This document shows, piece by piece, positions 21,516-33,035 of a stretch of 64,000 nucleotides of DNA. Source of the DNA: Achatina immaculata (Eukaryota > Mollusca > Gastropoda > Stylommatophora > Achatinidae); assembly GCA_009760885.1 (NCBI GenBank), contig CM019692.1, positions 48,487,430 through 48,551,429 of the forward strand. Reading direction: 5' to 3'. The position numbers and the translations under genes are program-made. The notes under the pieces were generated by a model. The model was not told where the DNA came from, ran no database searches, and was given only the letters and a program-made list of their open reading frames with translations. How positions within the stretch are numbered: the first letter of the stretch is position 1; the number at the start of each line of letters is the position of its first letter.

Positions 21516-21984
21516 TACATTCATTCTGTTTTATTTTCTCTACATGTAAATTATGTCCACGGCAGACTTTGAAAATGAATACAAGTATGTTCAAAATCTA
21601 AGATTTATTGCAGTGGTTTTTGATCCATCGCCATTAGGTTCAATAGTCATTTTGCAGGGTTTTTGTTTTTGTTTTTTTAATTTTATTTTGTAACTGATTT
21701 GAAACATTTTAGAAGAAATCCACTATTTCAACGTTCTCATGGATGTGTAATTTCGACTGCAAGAACATTTTAACTTCATCATCTGCTGTTCTTGAAGCTT
21801 ACGTTGATGTAATGTTGCTGTGTCGTCTTGAATATGGCAAACTATTATTTCGCAATTTCTCTCATATGTTCATTGTTTTGCAACCTACCCTGCTTTTGAA
21901 CCCGTCAAGACAGACAGATAGAACGAATCTACAAAGAGAAAGAAAAGATTTTTAACCCTAAGATATTGATTTGCGAATGCAGGT
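21516..21984. other. No feature recognised
   Basis: T-rich stretch near 21658-21690; otherwise unremarkable. Confidence 0.5.
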
Positions 21985-22080
21985 ATCAGCATCAGCAGCA
22001 GGGGCATCTTGCTTACAACCAAGAGGCCTTCAAAGAGAGCTGTCATGAGGCACAGTTCCGCAAGAGACATGCAAATGAAT
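21985..22080 (+). mobile_element. ~95-bp RTE 3'-end copy
   Basis: ATCAGCATCAGCAGCAGGGG, CATCTTGCTTACAACCAAG and TTCCGCAAGAGACATGCAAA match the last ~100 bp of the RTE at 36182-39097. The tail is reduced to ATGAATGG, so it is an older copy than those at 51544 and 58606. Confidence 0.85.
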
Positions 22081-22655
22081 GGCGTGAACCCTGAGACTTG
22101 GAACGAGAGACCTAACAGCTCCAAAGTACGAGACAAGATGGGAGATAAGAACCCTGATTTGAGATCTGATCCAATTTGATGAAGAATTTTCATCTCTATC
22201 ATTTCTGCCTTAGGGTGCTAGATCTGATAATCATGAGAAGTGTAAAATGCGTGGTCACCAACATGTTATTTTTAGCGTTTCTTTCTATCAAGAATTTGCT
22301 CTATTGTACAAGACCAATCTTGTGATAATTTCAGGAAATTAAACCTTTCTAGGCAGAGTTCTCAGCTCTATCTTCACGGGAAAGAAGAGAGAAAGAAAGG
22401 ATCATTTCTTTTGAACATTTTTAAAAAGAAAATATAAACCTTGTGAAATCCACAAAAAATTCTATCCAGTCGCACTACATGCTTCTTGTAAAACTGGTTA
22501 GAATATTGCCAAACTGGATAGAACATTGCATATGTATTGGACAAAATACTGCAAAGAACTAAAAACAAATTGGACAGCGGTTAGAGAACACAGTGGAATA
22601 ATATATTAACATTAATGGTTCTTCAATCTGTAAAGATGGATTGAAGCTAGTAGAT
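22081..22655. other. No feature recognised
   Basis: No repeat or gene signal seen. Confidence 0.5.
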
Positions 22656-22855
22656 GCCATCATCATCATCATCATTGCCCGTCATTTCCTTGTGAGTACA
22701 GACCACGGATAAAGTCTCTCCAGTCATCCCAGTTCTTGGATTTGTTCTCCACTTCCCTCCATGTGTTATCCCTTGTCTCTGAGCACTGTCGTAGTTGCCC
22801 TTCTTCCAGCAGTTCTGGGCCATCTTTGATGAATGTTTCCCTGCGAGTTCCATGT
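22656..22855 (-). pseudogene. LINE 3'-end fragment with (ATG)n tail
   Basis: The minus strand reads ETRDNTWREVENKSKNWDDW then RDFIRGLYSQGNDGQ and a stop followed at once by (ATG)n (plus strand CATCATCAT at 22659-22674). A Trp/Arg-rich C-terminus running straight into a simple-repeat tail is the usual layout of short LINE 3' ends. It is 5'-truncated. Confidence 0.72.
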
Positions 22856-22884
22856 CAGTGCCTGCTCTGTAATGCTGGGTGCCT

Positions 22885-23154
22885 GCTTTCCTCAGTGTGT
22901 AGCCAATCCATCCTCAGTGTGTAGCCAATCCATCCTCAGTGTGTAGCCAATCCATCCTCAGTGTGTAGCCAATCCATCCTCAGTGTGTAGCCAATCCATC
23001 CTCAGTGTGTAGCCAATCCATCCTCAGTGTGTAGCCAATCCATCCTCAGTGTGTAGCCAATCCATCCTCAGTGTGTAGCCAATCCATCCTCAGTGTGTAG
23101 CCAATCCATCCTCAGTGTGTAGCCAATCCATCCTCAGTGTGTAGCCAATCCATC
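22885..23154. repeat. Minisatellite, 22-bp unit, about 12 copies
   Basis: CCTCAGTGTGTAGCCAATCC plus AT, essentially identical in every copy. Such homogeneity implies very recent expansion. It begins right after the LINE fragment at 22656-22855. Confidence 0.97.
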
Positions 23155-23345
23155 GCAGTTTTCTAGACGCGGTAGATGCCAGCTGTCCTGAAAATTGCTG
23201 AGCAACATTTTCTTTCTGAGCAACTTTTAGATTATGTTAAAATATATGCAGTAATTAACAACAAAAGTACAACTTGCTAGCTGAGATTTTCATGTGTGCA
23301 GAATTTTTCATTAAATGCAAAAGGAAAAAAAGCACTGCATGATCA

Positions 23346-23466
23346 CTCTATTCACTGGTGGTTTGATGCACCATTCACAGAGAGCTGTATCTAAACAAAA
23401 TCAAACTCTATTCACTGGTGGTTTGACGCACCATTCACAGAGAGCTGTATCTAAACAAAGTCAAAA
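23346..23466. repeat. 60-bp direct duplication
   Basis: Two adjacent copies of CTCTATTCACTGGTGGTTTG to GAGAGCTGTATCTAAACAAA, starting at about 23346 and 23406, differing at two or three positions. Confidence 0.93.
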
Positions 23467-24061
23467 GTGCGCAAATAAAAGAGGTTTCTAAGCATCTAAG
23501 AAGAAATTATCGCAAAGAAAGAAAGAGAAAAACAACGTGCATGAACAGAGTGAGTCAGACATCGTTTCATGAGGGGAATACGTTCTGAGAACGTCCAAGA
23601 GTTATCAGCCCTTGCTAGTTTGCTCTACGTTCATCGCCGACGTGGCTTGGTACTTACTGTATTTACGGCATAGGTCTTTCAGACTTGGGATAACTGACAA
23701 AAAGATTTCGCAACATTTATTGCAGTCGTTCAGACTAGAGATAAATGAAACGATTTTGCGATATAGATTTCGTTCGTTCAGAGTTAGGAGAACCGAAAGG
23801 ATTTTTATTGTAAACTACAAGATACGATGAGATATCTATGCTCACAGAAACTGATCAAAGAGCCACTTAACCAAACGTTTTAATATCTGCTTAAAGAAGT
23901 TTGACAGTTTTTTTTAAATTAAATAAGATACATTTAAATTTTTTAAAAATCAAATCTGTACTCCCAGACAAATAACATCACTTTATTATTAACTAAATTA
24001 CACTTATTATTAACTGCAGTACACTTATTATTAACTACAGTACAGGACTTACATTTTATTA
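23467..24061. other. No gene; AT-rich
   Basis: A short triplicate of ACACTTATTATTAACT lies at about 23980-24045. Otherwise nothing is recognised. Confidence 0.5.
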
Positions 24062-24300
24062 TTAACCCTTTCACGCCTGAATTAATTTTCATGGTAAGCC
24101 TGGATAAACTTTGATGAGAAATTCTGAAAAAGAGACTGGTAAGACGTTGCTCTGTAAGTGAAAAATCTGGGGCAGGTTACAGATATGCTATTTTTCATTT
24201 TATTTAGATTTTTGCCTCAATATTGCCCTGATCATTGATTCCCGTGGGCGTGCAAAATCTTCCCAACCGTGCCGGTGTTGTTTTAGAGTGAAAGAGTTAA
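24062..24300 (+). mobile_element. TTAA-flanked (piggyBac-like) MITE, copy 1
   Basis: Bounded by TTAA at 24062-24065 and 24297-24300, with ends CCCTTTCACGCC and (reversed) CTCTTTCACTC. TTAA duplication and a CCCTTT start are typical of piggyBac-type transposons. The interior is non-coding and shares AACTTTGATGAGAAATTCTG with the inverted copy at 25421. Confidence 0.82.
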
Positions 24301-25003
24301 TGTTTCACTATTGCTTTGACAGCACTTTAACAGCTATTTACGTGGACAAATTAAAAAAAAAAGATCAATAACAAACGTTCGAGACGTGCCACTTTGAGCA
24401 GCAAAACAAGTCAGTGGCTTCATTTGATTTTCAATATTTTTTGCCAAATCTCACTCTTCGGAGTATGATATGGAGCTCCACATAAACACATAACGCGAAA
24501 ACTGTCAAAACCTCCACCCTTATTCTGTAGTTTGCTCTGAGCACAATATGGTGTCCGCCTCCATATATCCAGCTTTAGCAGCTTCCTGCTCGCCTATTTT
24601 GCATCCTGTGAGTTAGACCTGAGAATGGAGAAATTCCCTGCTCATTCAGTCTAATTAAGTCTCAGGGTAAAGTGTGCCAAGTTGTCCAGTGCAATAAAAG
24701 TGTTAATCTAGCCCTGCTTGAAAGATTTAATAAATCCTAAACGTGCAGAAGAAAAAAAAAAGAAAACTTTGCCAGCCAGCTAAGGAATGATGTTAAGTTG
24801 GAAAAATCTTGGTTTTCTTATTTCAGAAAGCCAGAAATCTTGAAAATGTGACAGGAATAAGGCGTTCCTCGACTTAATATGGTCAGACTTAAGATATCTG
24901 AACTTTATAATTGGGGGGGGGGGGGGATAGTGATGTTAATTTTCATCTGTTTTCGTTCTAGCGATATTGGTATGATAAACTTATATTTTATCTTAGTTAT
25001 ATT
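24301..25003. other. No gene recognised
   Basis: A G-run at 24914-24926 and A-runs; otherwise no feature. Confidence 0.5.
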
Positions 25004-25195
25004 AATTCTTTACTTAGTTACTAGTAATTCTTTACTTAGTTATAGTAATTCTTTACTTAGTTATAGTAATTCTTTACTTAGTTACAGTAATTCTTTACTT
25101 AGTTATAGTAATTCTTTACTTAGTTATAGTAATTCTTTACTTAGTTATAGTAATTCTTTACTTAGTTATAGTAATTCTTTACTTCTTTACTTACT
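25004..25195. repeat. Minisatellite, 21-bp unit, about 9 copies
   Basis: TAGTAATTCTTTACTTAGTT plus A. The period is seven codons, which keeps a plus frame open and yields a repeated SNSLLSY peptide. The flanks of that frame have no recognisable domain, so I treat it as repeat-derived. Confidence 0.95.
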
Positions 25196-25420
25196 CAGCG
25201 ACAACCCAGTGACACCAACTATTTATAGTCGACCGACAATATTTTCAACTAAGAGTTCGTCGGAATGTAACCAAATCATAAACCGAGGGCCATCTGTACC
25301 GCTGTTTTTTTTTTAAACAAGACACGAGACAAATGGTAGTCAGGAGTTATGGAGCTGCAGACAGTCATGCCTGATGACAAGACTGAGTATTGCTCAGAAG
25401 CCCCAAGGCCTTTCCCCATT

Positions 25421-25658
25421 TTAACTCTTTAGCTCCGAAACAATACTGGCAGGGTTGGTAGATCTTGCTTGCCTCGCAAGTCAGTGCTCAGAGCAATATT
25501 TATGCAAAGTCCAAATAAAATTAAAAGTATTATATTTCTAACCCAACCGATGATTTTGAATCATAGAGTAACATCTTTCCAGTTCCTTTCTACCAAAATT
25601 TCTCATCAAGGTTTATTTTGGCAGAAAATGGAAAATAATTCAGGTGTGAACGTGTTCA
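25421..25658 (-). mobile_element. TTAA-type MITE, copy 2, inverted relative to copy 1
   Basis: Starts TTAACTCTTTAGCTCCGAAA and CAATACTGGCAGGGTTGG, matching the reversed right end of copy 1; ends with CAGGTGTGAACGTGTTCA, matching the reversed left end. Length 238 bp versus 239 in copy 1. The right target base quartet is TTCA instead of TTAA, a point change that has erased half of the duplication. Confidence 0.78.
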
Positions 25659-26107
25659 TGAAGATTCATAATAGATGAAAACAAAATAGTTAAATCAATA
25701 AGATAGGGGGCCCCCAGTATAGTTTTGTACCCCCTTGCAAAACTCATTACGATTGCCCTGATAAGTAATGGTACATTGAGTTTGTACAATGAAGCTATTA
25801 TGACTAATAAGTCGATGACGCTACAACTTGGTGTTCATACAGTGTGTATGGAGAACTTTTATATGTAGGAAATACAGGGGTAGGATATGACGCAAAGATC
25901 AGAAATTTCGAATTAACAGGACGTGTTAAATCCTGTTATAATCAATTTCTTACTGGGACAGTTTCCTTGGATGGATGGTGGACAGGAAGTAGAGCAGGCA
26001 TTGGGTGTGTCCTGTGTGCTGTAATCCTCGTTTCTTGTGCTAATACTGGTAGTTATTTTCAGTTGTTCTCCCTCTTGCTGGAAAGAAACATACCAGTGAC
26101 TCGGGCT
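25659..26107. other. No gene recognised
   Basis: A plus frame of 112 codons crosses into the following 18-bp array, but it shows no domain. Confidence 0.45.
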
Positions 26108-26178
26108 GCTGTCACAAGCATGGCTACTGTCACAAGCATGGCTACTGTCACAAGCATGGCTACTGTCACAAGCATAGT
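26108..26178. repeat. 18-bp tandem repeat, 4 copies
   Basis: GCTACTGTCACAAGCATG repeated with one terminal variant. Six codons per unit. Confidence 0.95.
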
Positions 26179-26213
26179 CTGATATTTTCTTACGTTCATT
26201 TTGTAAGCTCATC

Positions 26214-26505
26214 GTTTGTTAGTAGCTGTCTTGTGCCCTTATAACTTGACTGGTTTACTTATTTGTTAGTAGCTGTCTTATGCCCTTATAACTTGATGAG
26301 TTTACTTATTTGTTAGTAGCTGTCTTATGTCCTTATAACTTGATGGGTTTACTTATTTGTTAGTAGCTGTCTTGTGGCCTTATAACCTGATGCGTTTACT
26401 TATTTGTTAGTAGCTGTCTTGTGGCCTTATAACTTGATGAGTTTACTTATTTGTTAGTAGCTGTCTTGTGGCCTTATAACCTGATGCGTTTACTTATTTT
26501 AAAAA
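26214..26505. repeat. Minisatellite, 47-bp unit, 6 copies
   Basis: Units start at 26215, 26262, 26309, 26356, 26403 and 26450 with TTTGTTAGTAGCTGTCTTGT and contain CTTATAACTTGATGAGTTTA. Variants alternate between TGCCC/TGGCC and TTGATGAG/CTGATGCG, suggesting a two-unit (94-bp) step in the last copies. Confidence 0.95.
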
Positions 26506-26572
26506 AAATAGGTGCGTCTTGCATCCTTTCGTGATACACGATTTGATTTGAAGTCAGAAATTACTGAATGAG

Positions 26573-26742
26573 GGTGCGTATGTAACGAAGCGGTTAGAGC
26601 AGTCTCTTTCTCAGGTAGACAGTTCGAATCCGGCCCAGAGCACTCCAGTCAGTCCATCCCTGGAATAGGGTACACAGCTCATTCTGCACTTGAGATAGGA
26701 AAGACGGCAAGGCGTGATGAAGACGACATTAGCCTCTAGTGT
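26573..26742 (+). mobile_element. tRNA-derived SINE of a third type
   Basis: TATGTAACGAAGCGGTTAGA (A box) and AGACAGTTCGAATCCGGCCC (canonical B box), then ACTCCAGTCAGTCCATCCCT, a linker and GACGGCAAGGCGTGATGAAG, ending CCTCTAGTGTTGCC. The 5' part and the AGGCGTGAT block are shared with the copy at 60241. A LINE 3' end with an ATTC tail abuts it at 26744. Confidence 0.85.
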
Positions 26743-26743
26743 T

Positions 26744-26990
26744 GCCTGCAATCATTCATTCATTTATTCAGTTTCCCGAGCCATTGCTGCTCATTGCTGC
26801 AGACAAGACTGGTCTCCATTCCTCTCTGTTCTTAGTCTTCTCCTGCCATTTGTTCACTCCAAGGGATCGTAGATCTTCTTCCAGGCTGTCAGGCCACCGT
26901 TGTCTTGGTCTGCCTCCGTTTATCACGTCTCTTCTGTGCCATGATATGATTCTCTTCTCCTTTCTTTACCTGTCCTTTTCTACCTAATCT
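26744..26990 (-). pseudogene. RTE-like LINE C-terminal fragment with (ATGA)n tail
   Basis: The minus strand, read in one frame, gives GRPRQRWPDSLEEDLRSLGV and NREEWRPVLSAAMSSNG, then tail AATGAATGAATG. The pattern GRPR.RW...L..DL ... NR..WR is the RTE C-terminus, but the sequence is not the 36182 family. It is truncated at its 5' end near 26990. Confidence 0.75.
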
Positions 26991-27584
26991 AAGTTTGTGT
27001 GTTATTCAGGATATGCAGTTTTAATCTTTCCCGTCATGGACTGGATTTTATCAACTTTAACCATGCCTATATATTTAGCCGCTCAAACAATTTCACAAAC
27101 AACAGCAACAACAAAAAATCAGACAAAATGGAAAACGATACGTTGAATACAGCCATATCTTCACCATTCGCAAAATTTTGATGATACATAGTTTCTGTTT
27201 TTTTTAATCTGCCTCAAACAAGTCTCGGAAGCACACTTCTTGCTCACCTTGGGCGTTACCTCTCAGCTGCTAACGCGCCAAAGTTGCTCCTGTATGGCCT
27301 TGTCTGTCCATAAGAAAATAACATTTTGGGCGTGAACATTTTTGTTTGAATATTACATTTCTTCTTATTTTTTTTTTTTAATAGAGAAGGAAAAGCTTTG
27401 TATGCTCGGTAATTAAAAAAAAAAGTATACTGTGCTGAAATTTGTAAGACGTTAGCAAATAGTAAGGTAAACTTCCCTCAGTTTGTGCAAACAGATAAGA
27501 CGTTACATGTAACAAACACAGCGGGGAGGAACATCTCCAGGAGTAATATGAAATTCAGATTTCAAAATCGTGTGATTCGTTATA
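26991..27584. other. No gene recognised
   Basis: T- and A-runs near 27365 and 27415; otherwise nothing. Confidence 0.5.
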
Positions 27585-27692
27585 ATTTCTTACCTTCTCT
27601 TTGCAGCTTTCTATGTATAATTTCTTACTTTCTCTTTGCAGTTTTCTACGTATAATTTCTTACCTTCTCTTTGCAGCTTTCTACATATAATA
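27585..27692. repeat. 35-bp tandem repeat, 3 copies
   Basis: TTTCTTACCTTCTCTTTGCA and GCTTTCTACGTATAA at about 27586, 27621 and 27656. Each unit happens to contain a TTGCAG|CT, a splice-acceptor-like string, which would give false acceptors to a gene finder. Confidence 0.92.
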
Positions 27693-28889
27693 GATATTCT
27701 CTTGCAACTTTCTGCAACAGCTGTTCTCAGACTGCAGGCTCTCTGTATAGTCACACGAGAGACCGCGTGAAAGGATTAGATCATTCACAATACTGGAAAT
27801 GCATGAAGAGTTTAAATTTAATAGCACATAGAGGGAGACTGGAGGGGAGTCCCAGTGACCTATCACCAGATTCTAGATCTGAAAAAAGGTTTCGGAAACA
27901 CTGCTTTGCATCATCTAAACTAGAATATTTATTCAGTGGCGGTTTGGACCGTATGGAGATAGAAAAAAGTGAAGTCAATCGAGGTCCATCATAAGAAAGA
28001 AATAAACAAAAGATTTGTTTTAACGATGTAAGAACTTTAAGTGCTTTTATAGATGGTCCTGTAACGGCACTTTCTGTTTCTGTAAAGTATGGACAGTTCT
28101 TGTGGACTAATTAAACAACCTGGATGGCATTATCTGCCATTTCAATGTTATATTAACAATACCTATTCATTCCATCAGAAGTCAAGTCGCTGCAGAGGAC
28201 ACACGGATAGACCTGACATTTTGAAACCATAAAACGAAAAAAGGGCTCACCAAACAGCTCACAAAACAACAAAACAAAAAAAAAAAAAAAGCATTGCAAC
28301 AGAGCTGAAAAAGAAAGCGACCGACGGAGCAAGTGTTGAAAGAAAAGGACCCTTCTCCTGCCTGGAGATTTATTTACGTAACCAAGCCAAGAACATAAAA
28401 TGAAATTATACATTACAGCTGCCATGTACACATGCCTGCTTGTGTAGATTGTATAGATCCGACGCAATTTTTTTGCTATTGTACATACGGGGTTTTGTTA
28501 TTGTAAACGTGGGAAGGAAGAAAGCACATTTGTTTACCGTATATAAATGTAACCACATGCGTGAGCCCTAACGAACGGGTCATTGTTTTCTTTGACTCAT
28601 GTAACTGCGCGGTTTTGTTGGTTTTTTTTTCTTTTACCCTTGAGCCGGGTGTATTTCAAGGTCCAGTGCAACTTCCGAACTACAAGTGAAGCTAGTATGT
28701 GAAGTAACAAGAGGCAATTGACATGTCTGAAGTGTCAGTCAAAATAGCCGGCGGAGATTTTAGCCAGACTCTGCGTAGAGATGAGAGGTTTCTTGGTGTC
28801 AAGTCCTCTCTGTTTATGTTACCGCTTTGTCGGTCAGTGGAGAGCAAGTGTGGATGTGCTGAAGCGACTACAGGAGAACAAGAACGAAT
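27693..28889. other. No gene recognised
   Basis: Open frames of about 60-107 codons on both strands near 27671-27994 overlap each other and have no known motif. A-run at 28276-28291. Confidence 0.45.
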
Positions 28890-29670
28890 GTGCTTAAAGT
28901 TATGACAGGAGAACAAGAATGAATGTGCTTAAAGTTATGACAGGAGAACAAGAATGAATGTGCTTAAAGTTATGACAGGAGAACAAAAAATGAATGTGAA
29001 GTTGTGACAGGAGAACAAGAATGAATGTGCTTAAAGTTATGACAGGAGAACAAGAATGAATGTGCTTAAAGTTGTGACAGGAAAACAAGAATGAATGTGC
29101 TTAAAGTTGTGACAGGAAAACAAGAATGAATGTGCTTAAAGTTGTGACAGGAAAACAAAAATGAATGTGCTTAACGCTGTGACAGGAAAACAAAAAATGA
29201 ATGTGAAGTTATGACAGGAGAACAAAAAAATGAATGTGAAGTTATGCCAGGAGAACAAAAAATGAATGTGAAGTTGTGACAGAAGAACAAAAAATGAATG
29301 TGAAGTTGTGACAGGAGAACAAGAATGAATGTGAAGTTGTGATAGTAGAATAGGAATGAATGTGCTTAAAGTTGTGACAGGAAAACAAGAATGAATGTGC
29401 TTAAAGTTGTGACAGGAAAACAAGAATGAATGTGCTTAAAGTTGTGACAGGAAAACAAGAATGAATGTGCTTAAAGTTGTGACAGGAGAACAAGAATGAA
29501 TGTGCTTAACGCTGTGACAGGAAAACAAAAATGAATGTGCTTAGAGCTGTGACAGGAAAATAAGAATGAATGTGCTTAGAGCTGTGACAGGAAAACAAAA
29601 AAATGAATGTGAAGTTGTGACAGGAGAAAAAGAATGAATGTGCTTAAAGTTGTGACAGGAGAACAAGAAT
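28890..29670. repeat. Minisatellite, 35-bp unit with 31-32-bp variants, about 22 copies
   Basis: CAGGAGAACAAGAATGAATG plus TGCTTAAAGTTATGA; short variants lack the CTTAA segment (GAATGTGAAGTTGTGA). The variants are interspersed and not in one block, so they were spread by unequal exchange or conversion. Minus-strand His/Ser/Phe-rich frames are repeat artefacts. Confidence 0.96.
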
Positions 29671-29934
29671 AGAGTAAGAAATTACGTAAACTTGGTGATA
29701 AAAGAAAAAGAAAAAAAGCTATCAAATGCAATGAAGAAAACCACTATTAAGGGTAATATGTTTTTGAGACATAGGTAAAAAAGACCCGACGATAAATATC
29801 ATATAACTTGTTCACGATGAAGCCTTTTTTTGTAAATGTTTGTTGTGTGATTTGTTTTTTTTTTAAAGAAAATATTATGAATGTTAGGAATAATGCGGAC
29901 ATCGTGAGCAGTCATAGTGCCCATATTTTCCTTG
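29671..29934. other. No feature recognised
   Basis: AT-rich linker between two minisatellites. Confidence 0.5.
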
Positions 29935-30455
29935 TCGCCTGTGGTTCACCAATCCTGAAGCTAGCATGTCGCCTGTGGTTCACCAATCCTGAAGCTAGCA
30001 TGTCGCCTGTGGTTCACCAATCCTGAAGCTAGCATGTCGCCTGTGGTTCACCAATCCTGAAGCTAGCATGTCGCCTGTGGTTCACCAATCCTGAAGCTAG
30101 CATGTCGCCTGTGGTTCACCAATCCTGAAGCTAGCATGTCGCCTGTGGTTCACCAATCCTGAAGCTAGCATGTTGCCTGTGGTTCACCAATCCTGAAGCT
30201 AGCATGTCGCCTGTGGTTCACCAATCCTGAAGCTAGCATGTCGCCTGTGGTTCACCAATCCTGAAGCTAGCATGTCGCCTGTGGTTCACCAATCCTGACG
30301 CTAGCATGTCGCCTGTGGTTCACCAATCCTGACGCTAGCATGTCGCCTGTGGTTCACCAATCCTGACGCTAGCATGTCGCCTGAGGTTCACCAATCCTGA
30401 CGCTAGCATGTCGCCTGTGGTTCACCAATCCTGACGCTAGCACGTCAATCGCCGA
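29935..30455. repeat. Minisatellite, 34-bp unit, about 15 copies, derived from the family C end
   Basis: CATGTCGCCTGTGGTTCACC and AATCCTGAAGCTAG repeat; the last five units carry GACGCTAG instead of GAAGCTAG. The unit aligns with the 34-bp unit at 49290 (TATGGTTCGCCAACCCTGAC, GCCGGTATGTCAGA). The array ends with CACGTCAATCGCCGAATGCC, resembling the 5' flank of family C copies. No family C body is next to it. Confidence 0.93.
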
Positions 30456-31354
30456 ATGCCTAATTGGACAACAAAGTCACCCTCGAAGATCAACAATAAC
30501 AGCAACAAAAAAAAAAAAATCAGCAACAAACAGGGCAAAGTTCATGTCGAGAAGACCTGAGAAGAACCGAATTCCTGTTCTCAATGCGCGCTTCAAATAA
30601 TACACATGCATGCCCCCCCTCCCCTCCTCGTTGCACCCCCAAATATTACACACGTTTAGAAAGTTCACCTGGCATTCGAAATCACTCAAAGGTCAATACG
30701 CTGGGCTACCTGCGGCGATACTCCATGATTTCTATCACAATGTGGCGGCCATCTGTCTGGTACCACAGAACCATCAATCATTCATTCGGTTCTTTCGTTT
30801 CTAGTATCAAATTTCTTAAAACCAAATCTCTCTTAAGGAGGTGCATGTATCTGAGGTCTTGTCTGCTTGTTTATTTTAAGAAGTTAGAAAAACCATCTTA
30901 TAGCAACCCCCTCCCCCAATCTTTTTTTTCCGTTACAGTATAAAGGTGAGCATAAACTCGGAAAATACACCTTTAAGTTTTCCACCATCTCCCCCGATGA
31001 GAAGAGGTTCAGGTAAAAGGGATGATGACTCACGCTAGCTTGGTTAGGTATAGCAGTTATACGGGAATGAAAGCGATAGGCGATAACAGAAAACTTCACT
31101 TCTTTAGAAAAGCGGGAAGGGGAATCATAATGCACTTAATCTTCAAGCAGGGAAGCAGGTAATACTTGTATGTTACCTCTTCATATCTTCCGATAACGAT
31201 AAAATGAAGGTCTGAAAATGAAATCTTTCAGCACATGCTGAGACGTATCCAGCCATGCTGCTTTTTTTTTTTTTTTTCGTAGAGACAAAACGTCTGTCAG
31301 GTTCTGTTATGGAAGAAATCGTAAAGTGTGTGTCTACATAAGTCATAATGTGTG
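30456..31354. other. No gene recognised
   Basis: C-rich patch at 30613-30650, T-run at 31261-31277; otherwise no feature. Confidence 0.5.
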
Positions 31355-31640
31355 GTTGCATAATATGAGTGTATGCAAGTCATAATATGTGCGTATGCAA
31401 GTCATAATATGTGTGTATGCATGTCATAATATGTTCTTTTTGCACGTAATATATATGTATGGAAGTAATATGTGTGTATGCAAGTCATAATATGTGTGTA
31501 TGCAAGTCATAATATGTGTGCATGCAAGTCATAATATGTGTGCATGCAAGTCATAATATGTGTGTATGCAAGTCATAATATGTGTGTATGCAAGTCATAA
31601 CATGTGTGCATGCAAGTCATAATATGTGCGTATGCAGCTC
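31355..31640. repeat. Minisatellite, 22-bp unit, about 12 copies
   Basis: TATGCAAGTCATAATATGTG plus TG. One degenerate segment (TTCTTTTTGCACGTAATATA) interrupts it near 31435. Confidence 0.94.
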
Positions 31641-33035
31641 ATAACCCTTACTCACTCATACATAAGCCTAGTCAAAATTCACTCATTACCTGCCGTGCCG
31701 GACAGCACTGGCTATCATGCTACTCCATCTTCCAAGATCCTTAACGTTTCCAACAATTTCAAGTCGCTCTTTTCCCATGCCACTTCATCAGTCCCCTGGG
31801 ATGTTTTCGCATGAGTCTTCCAGTGATTACCAAGTTTTCTGACTTTCATCTTCTCATGACATGTCCAAGTAATTTTGGCTGCCTTTTTTTTTTCTTAGTA
31901 GTTTTAACTTGTTTTCATTGTTCTGAAATTTCTCCAAGGACCTCTTCTTCTTCTTCTTCCTCCGTCTACAGTGTTTGCTGCATCTGGAAAAAAAAAAGAG
32001 GAAACAAACAGCCCAGGCCAGGCGGCCCGACCCTCCTCCTTTTCACCCAGGGGCTAATTTTAGAGTCTCAGAAGAACTGACGCCGCAGATTTACTCAGAA
32101 CTGTTGGAATATTCTCAGAATTACACAAATATTGTTTAGAATCCGACTATTACGTCAGAAGAATCTTCGAACTGGGGTGGGGGAAGGTAGGGCAAAAAGT
32201 GGAGTGGTGGTGCGTGTGGTTAAAGATAAATACTTTCTGACACATGGTGAAAAGAGGGGAACGAAGATGCAAACTTTTGAAAACCACTGCTCAGAACTAA
32301 AAGAAGATAAACAAGTCGGGCCGATCTTTTGTTTCTTATTTGTTTCTGATGTGTGTCTTTCATTGTTAATTATTACGTCTTTCAGTAGAATTGGGCATCA
32401 GAGCGCGAAGGTGAACGTGTAGAAACAGGAGGTGCCTCTTTGGAGGAGATGAGGATCTTGAAATCTGGACAATCTGATTGAATAAGACACTTCTTCTTCT
32501 TCTTCTTCGTTCGCTCAGACATCGACGCCAATCTCTCTGACAAACGCGGCACTTCGTCTCAGGTTTCATTGACCGTAAAGCTTCTCTTGTAAGGGGCTTG
32601 GGTATGGACAGGTCTCAGCCTGCAATATCCTATTCTCAGTCGGAAGATTACCATTTAATCATTTCTTGAGAGATAAGGCACTTAACTCCTTGACAACCGA
32701 CTACCGTAAACCGTTGAAATGACTTCTTAAAAATAAAACAATAACTTCAGTCATATCGTTTTGACCCACCTCACTGGGATTTTGCACTTGTAACCGCTGT
32801 TAACTCCAGAAACGCGCATCACATCAATTTCAAGTAAATCCTGACGGCTTGGAAGAATTATAACGCGGTATATTCGCGTGCTATGCGTATAGCCAGATAG
32901 TCAGAGAGGTAAATAGTTATAGCTAAATCTCTGTTACGATAGTTTTCTTCCTGACATTTTTCTTACTCTTTGCGTCTCAGAAGAAAGTTTTGAAGTAGTT
33001 CAGCTTCGTTGCTTGTCGTCTGTAGTGGTGTTATT
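31641..33035. other. No gene recognised; possible degraded LINE near 31690-31890
   Basis: 31690-31890 reads on the minus strand like decayed coding sequence (CATGAGAAGATGAAAGTCAG, then an AACGTTAAGGATCTTGG stretch) but I cannot place it in a family. (TTC)n microsatellites occur at 31944 and 32492. Confidence 0.4.

Noticed and set aside
24879..25316. 145-codon frame with SNSLLSY repeats
   Set aside because: 21-bp minisatellite; flanking residues show no domain or signal, and neighbouring sequence is AT-rich and non-coding in character.
26573..26645. A functional tRNA gene (good B box)
   Set aside because: The A box is poor, no acceptor stem pairs, and the sequence continues into a SINE body shared with 60241.
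27585..27692. Repeated splice acceptors of a real gene
   Set aside because: The TTGCAG strings belong to a 35-bp tandem repeat; no donor or coding exon is associated.
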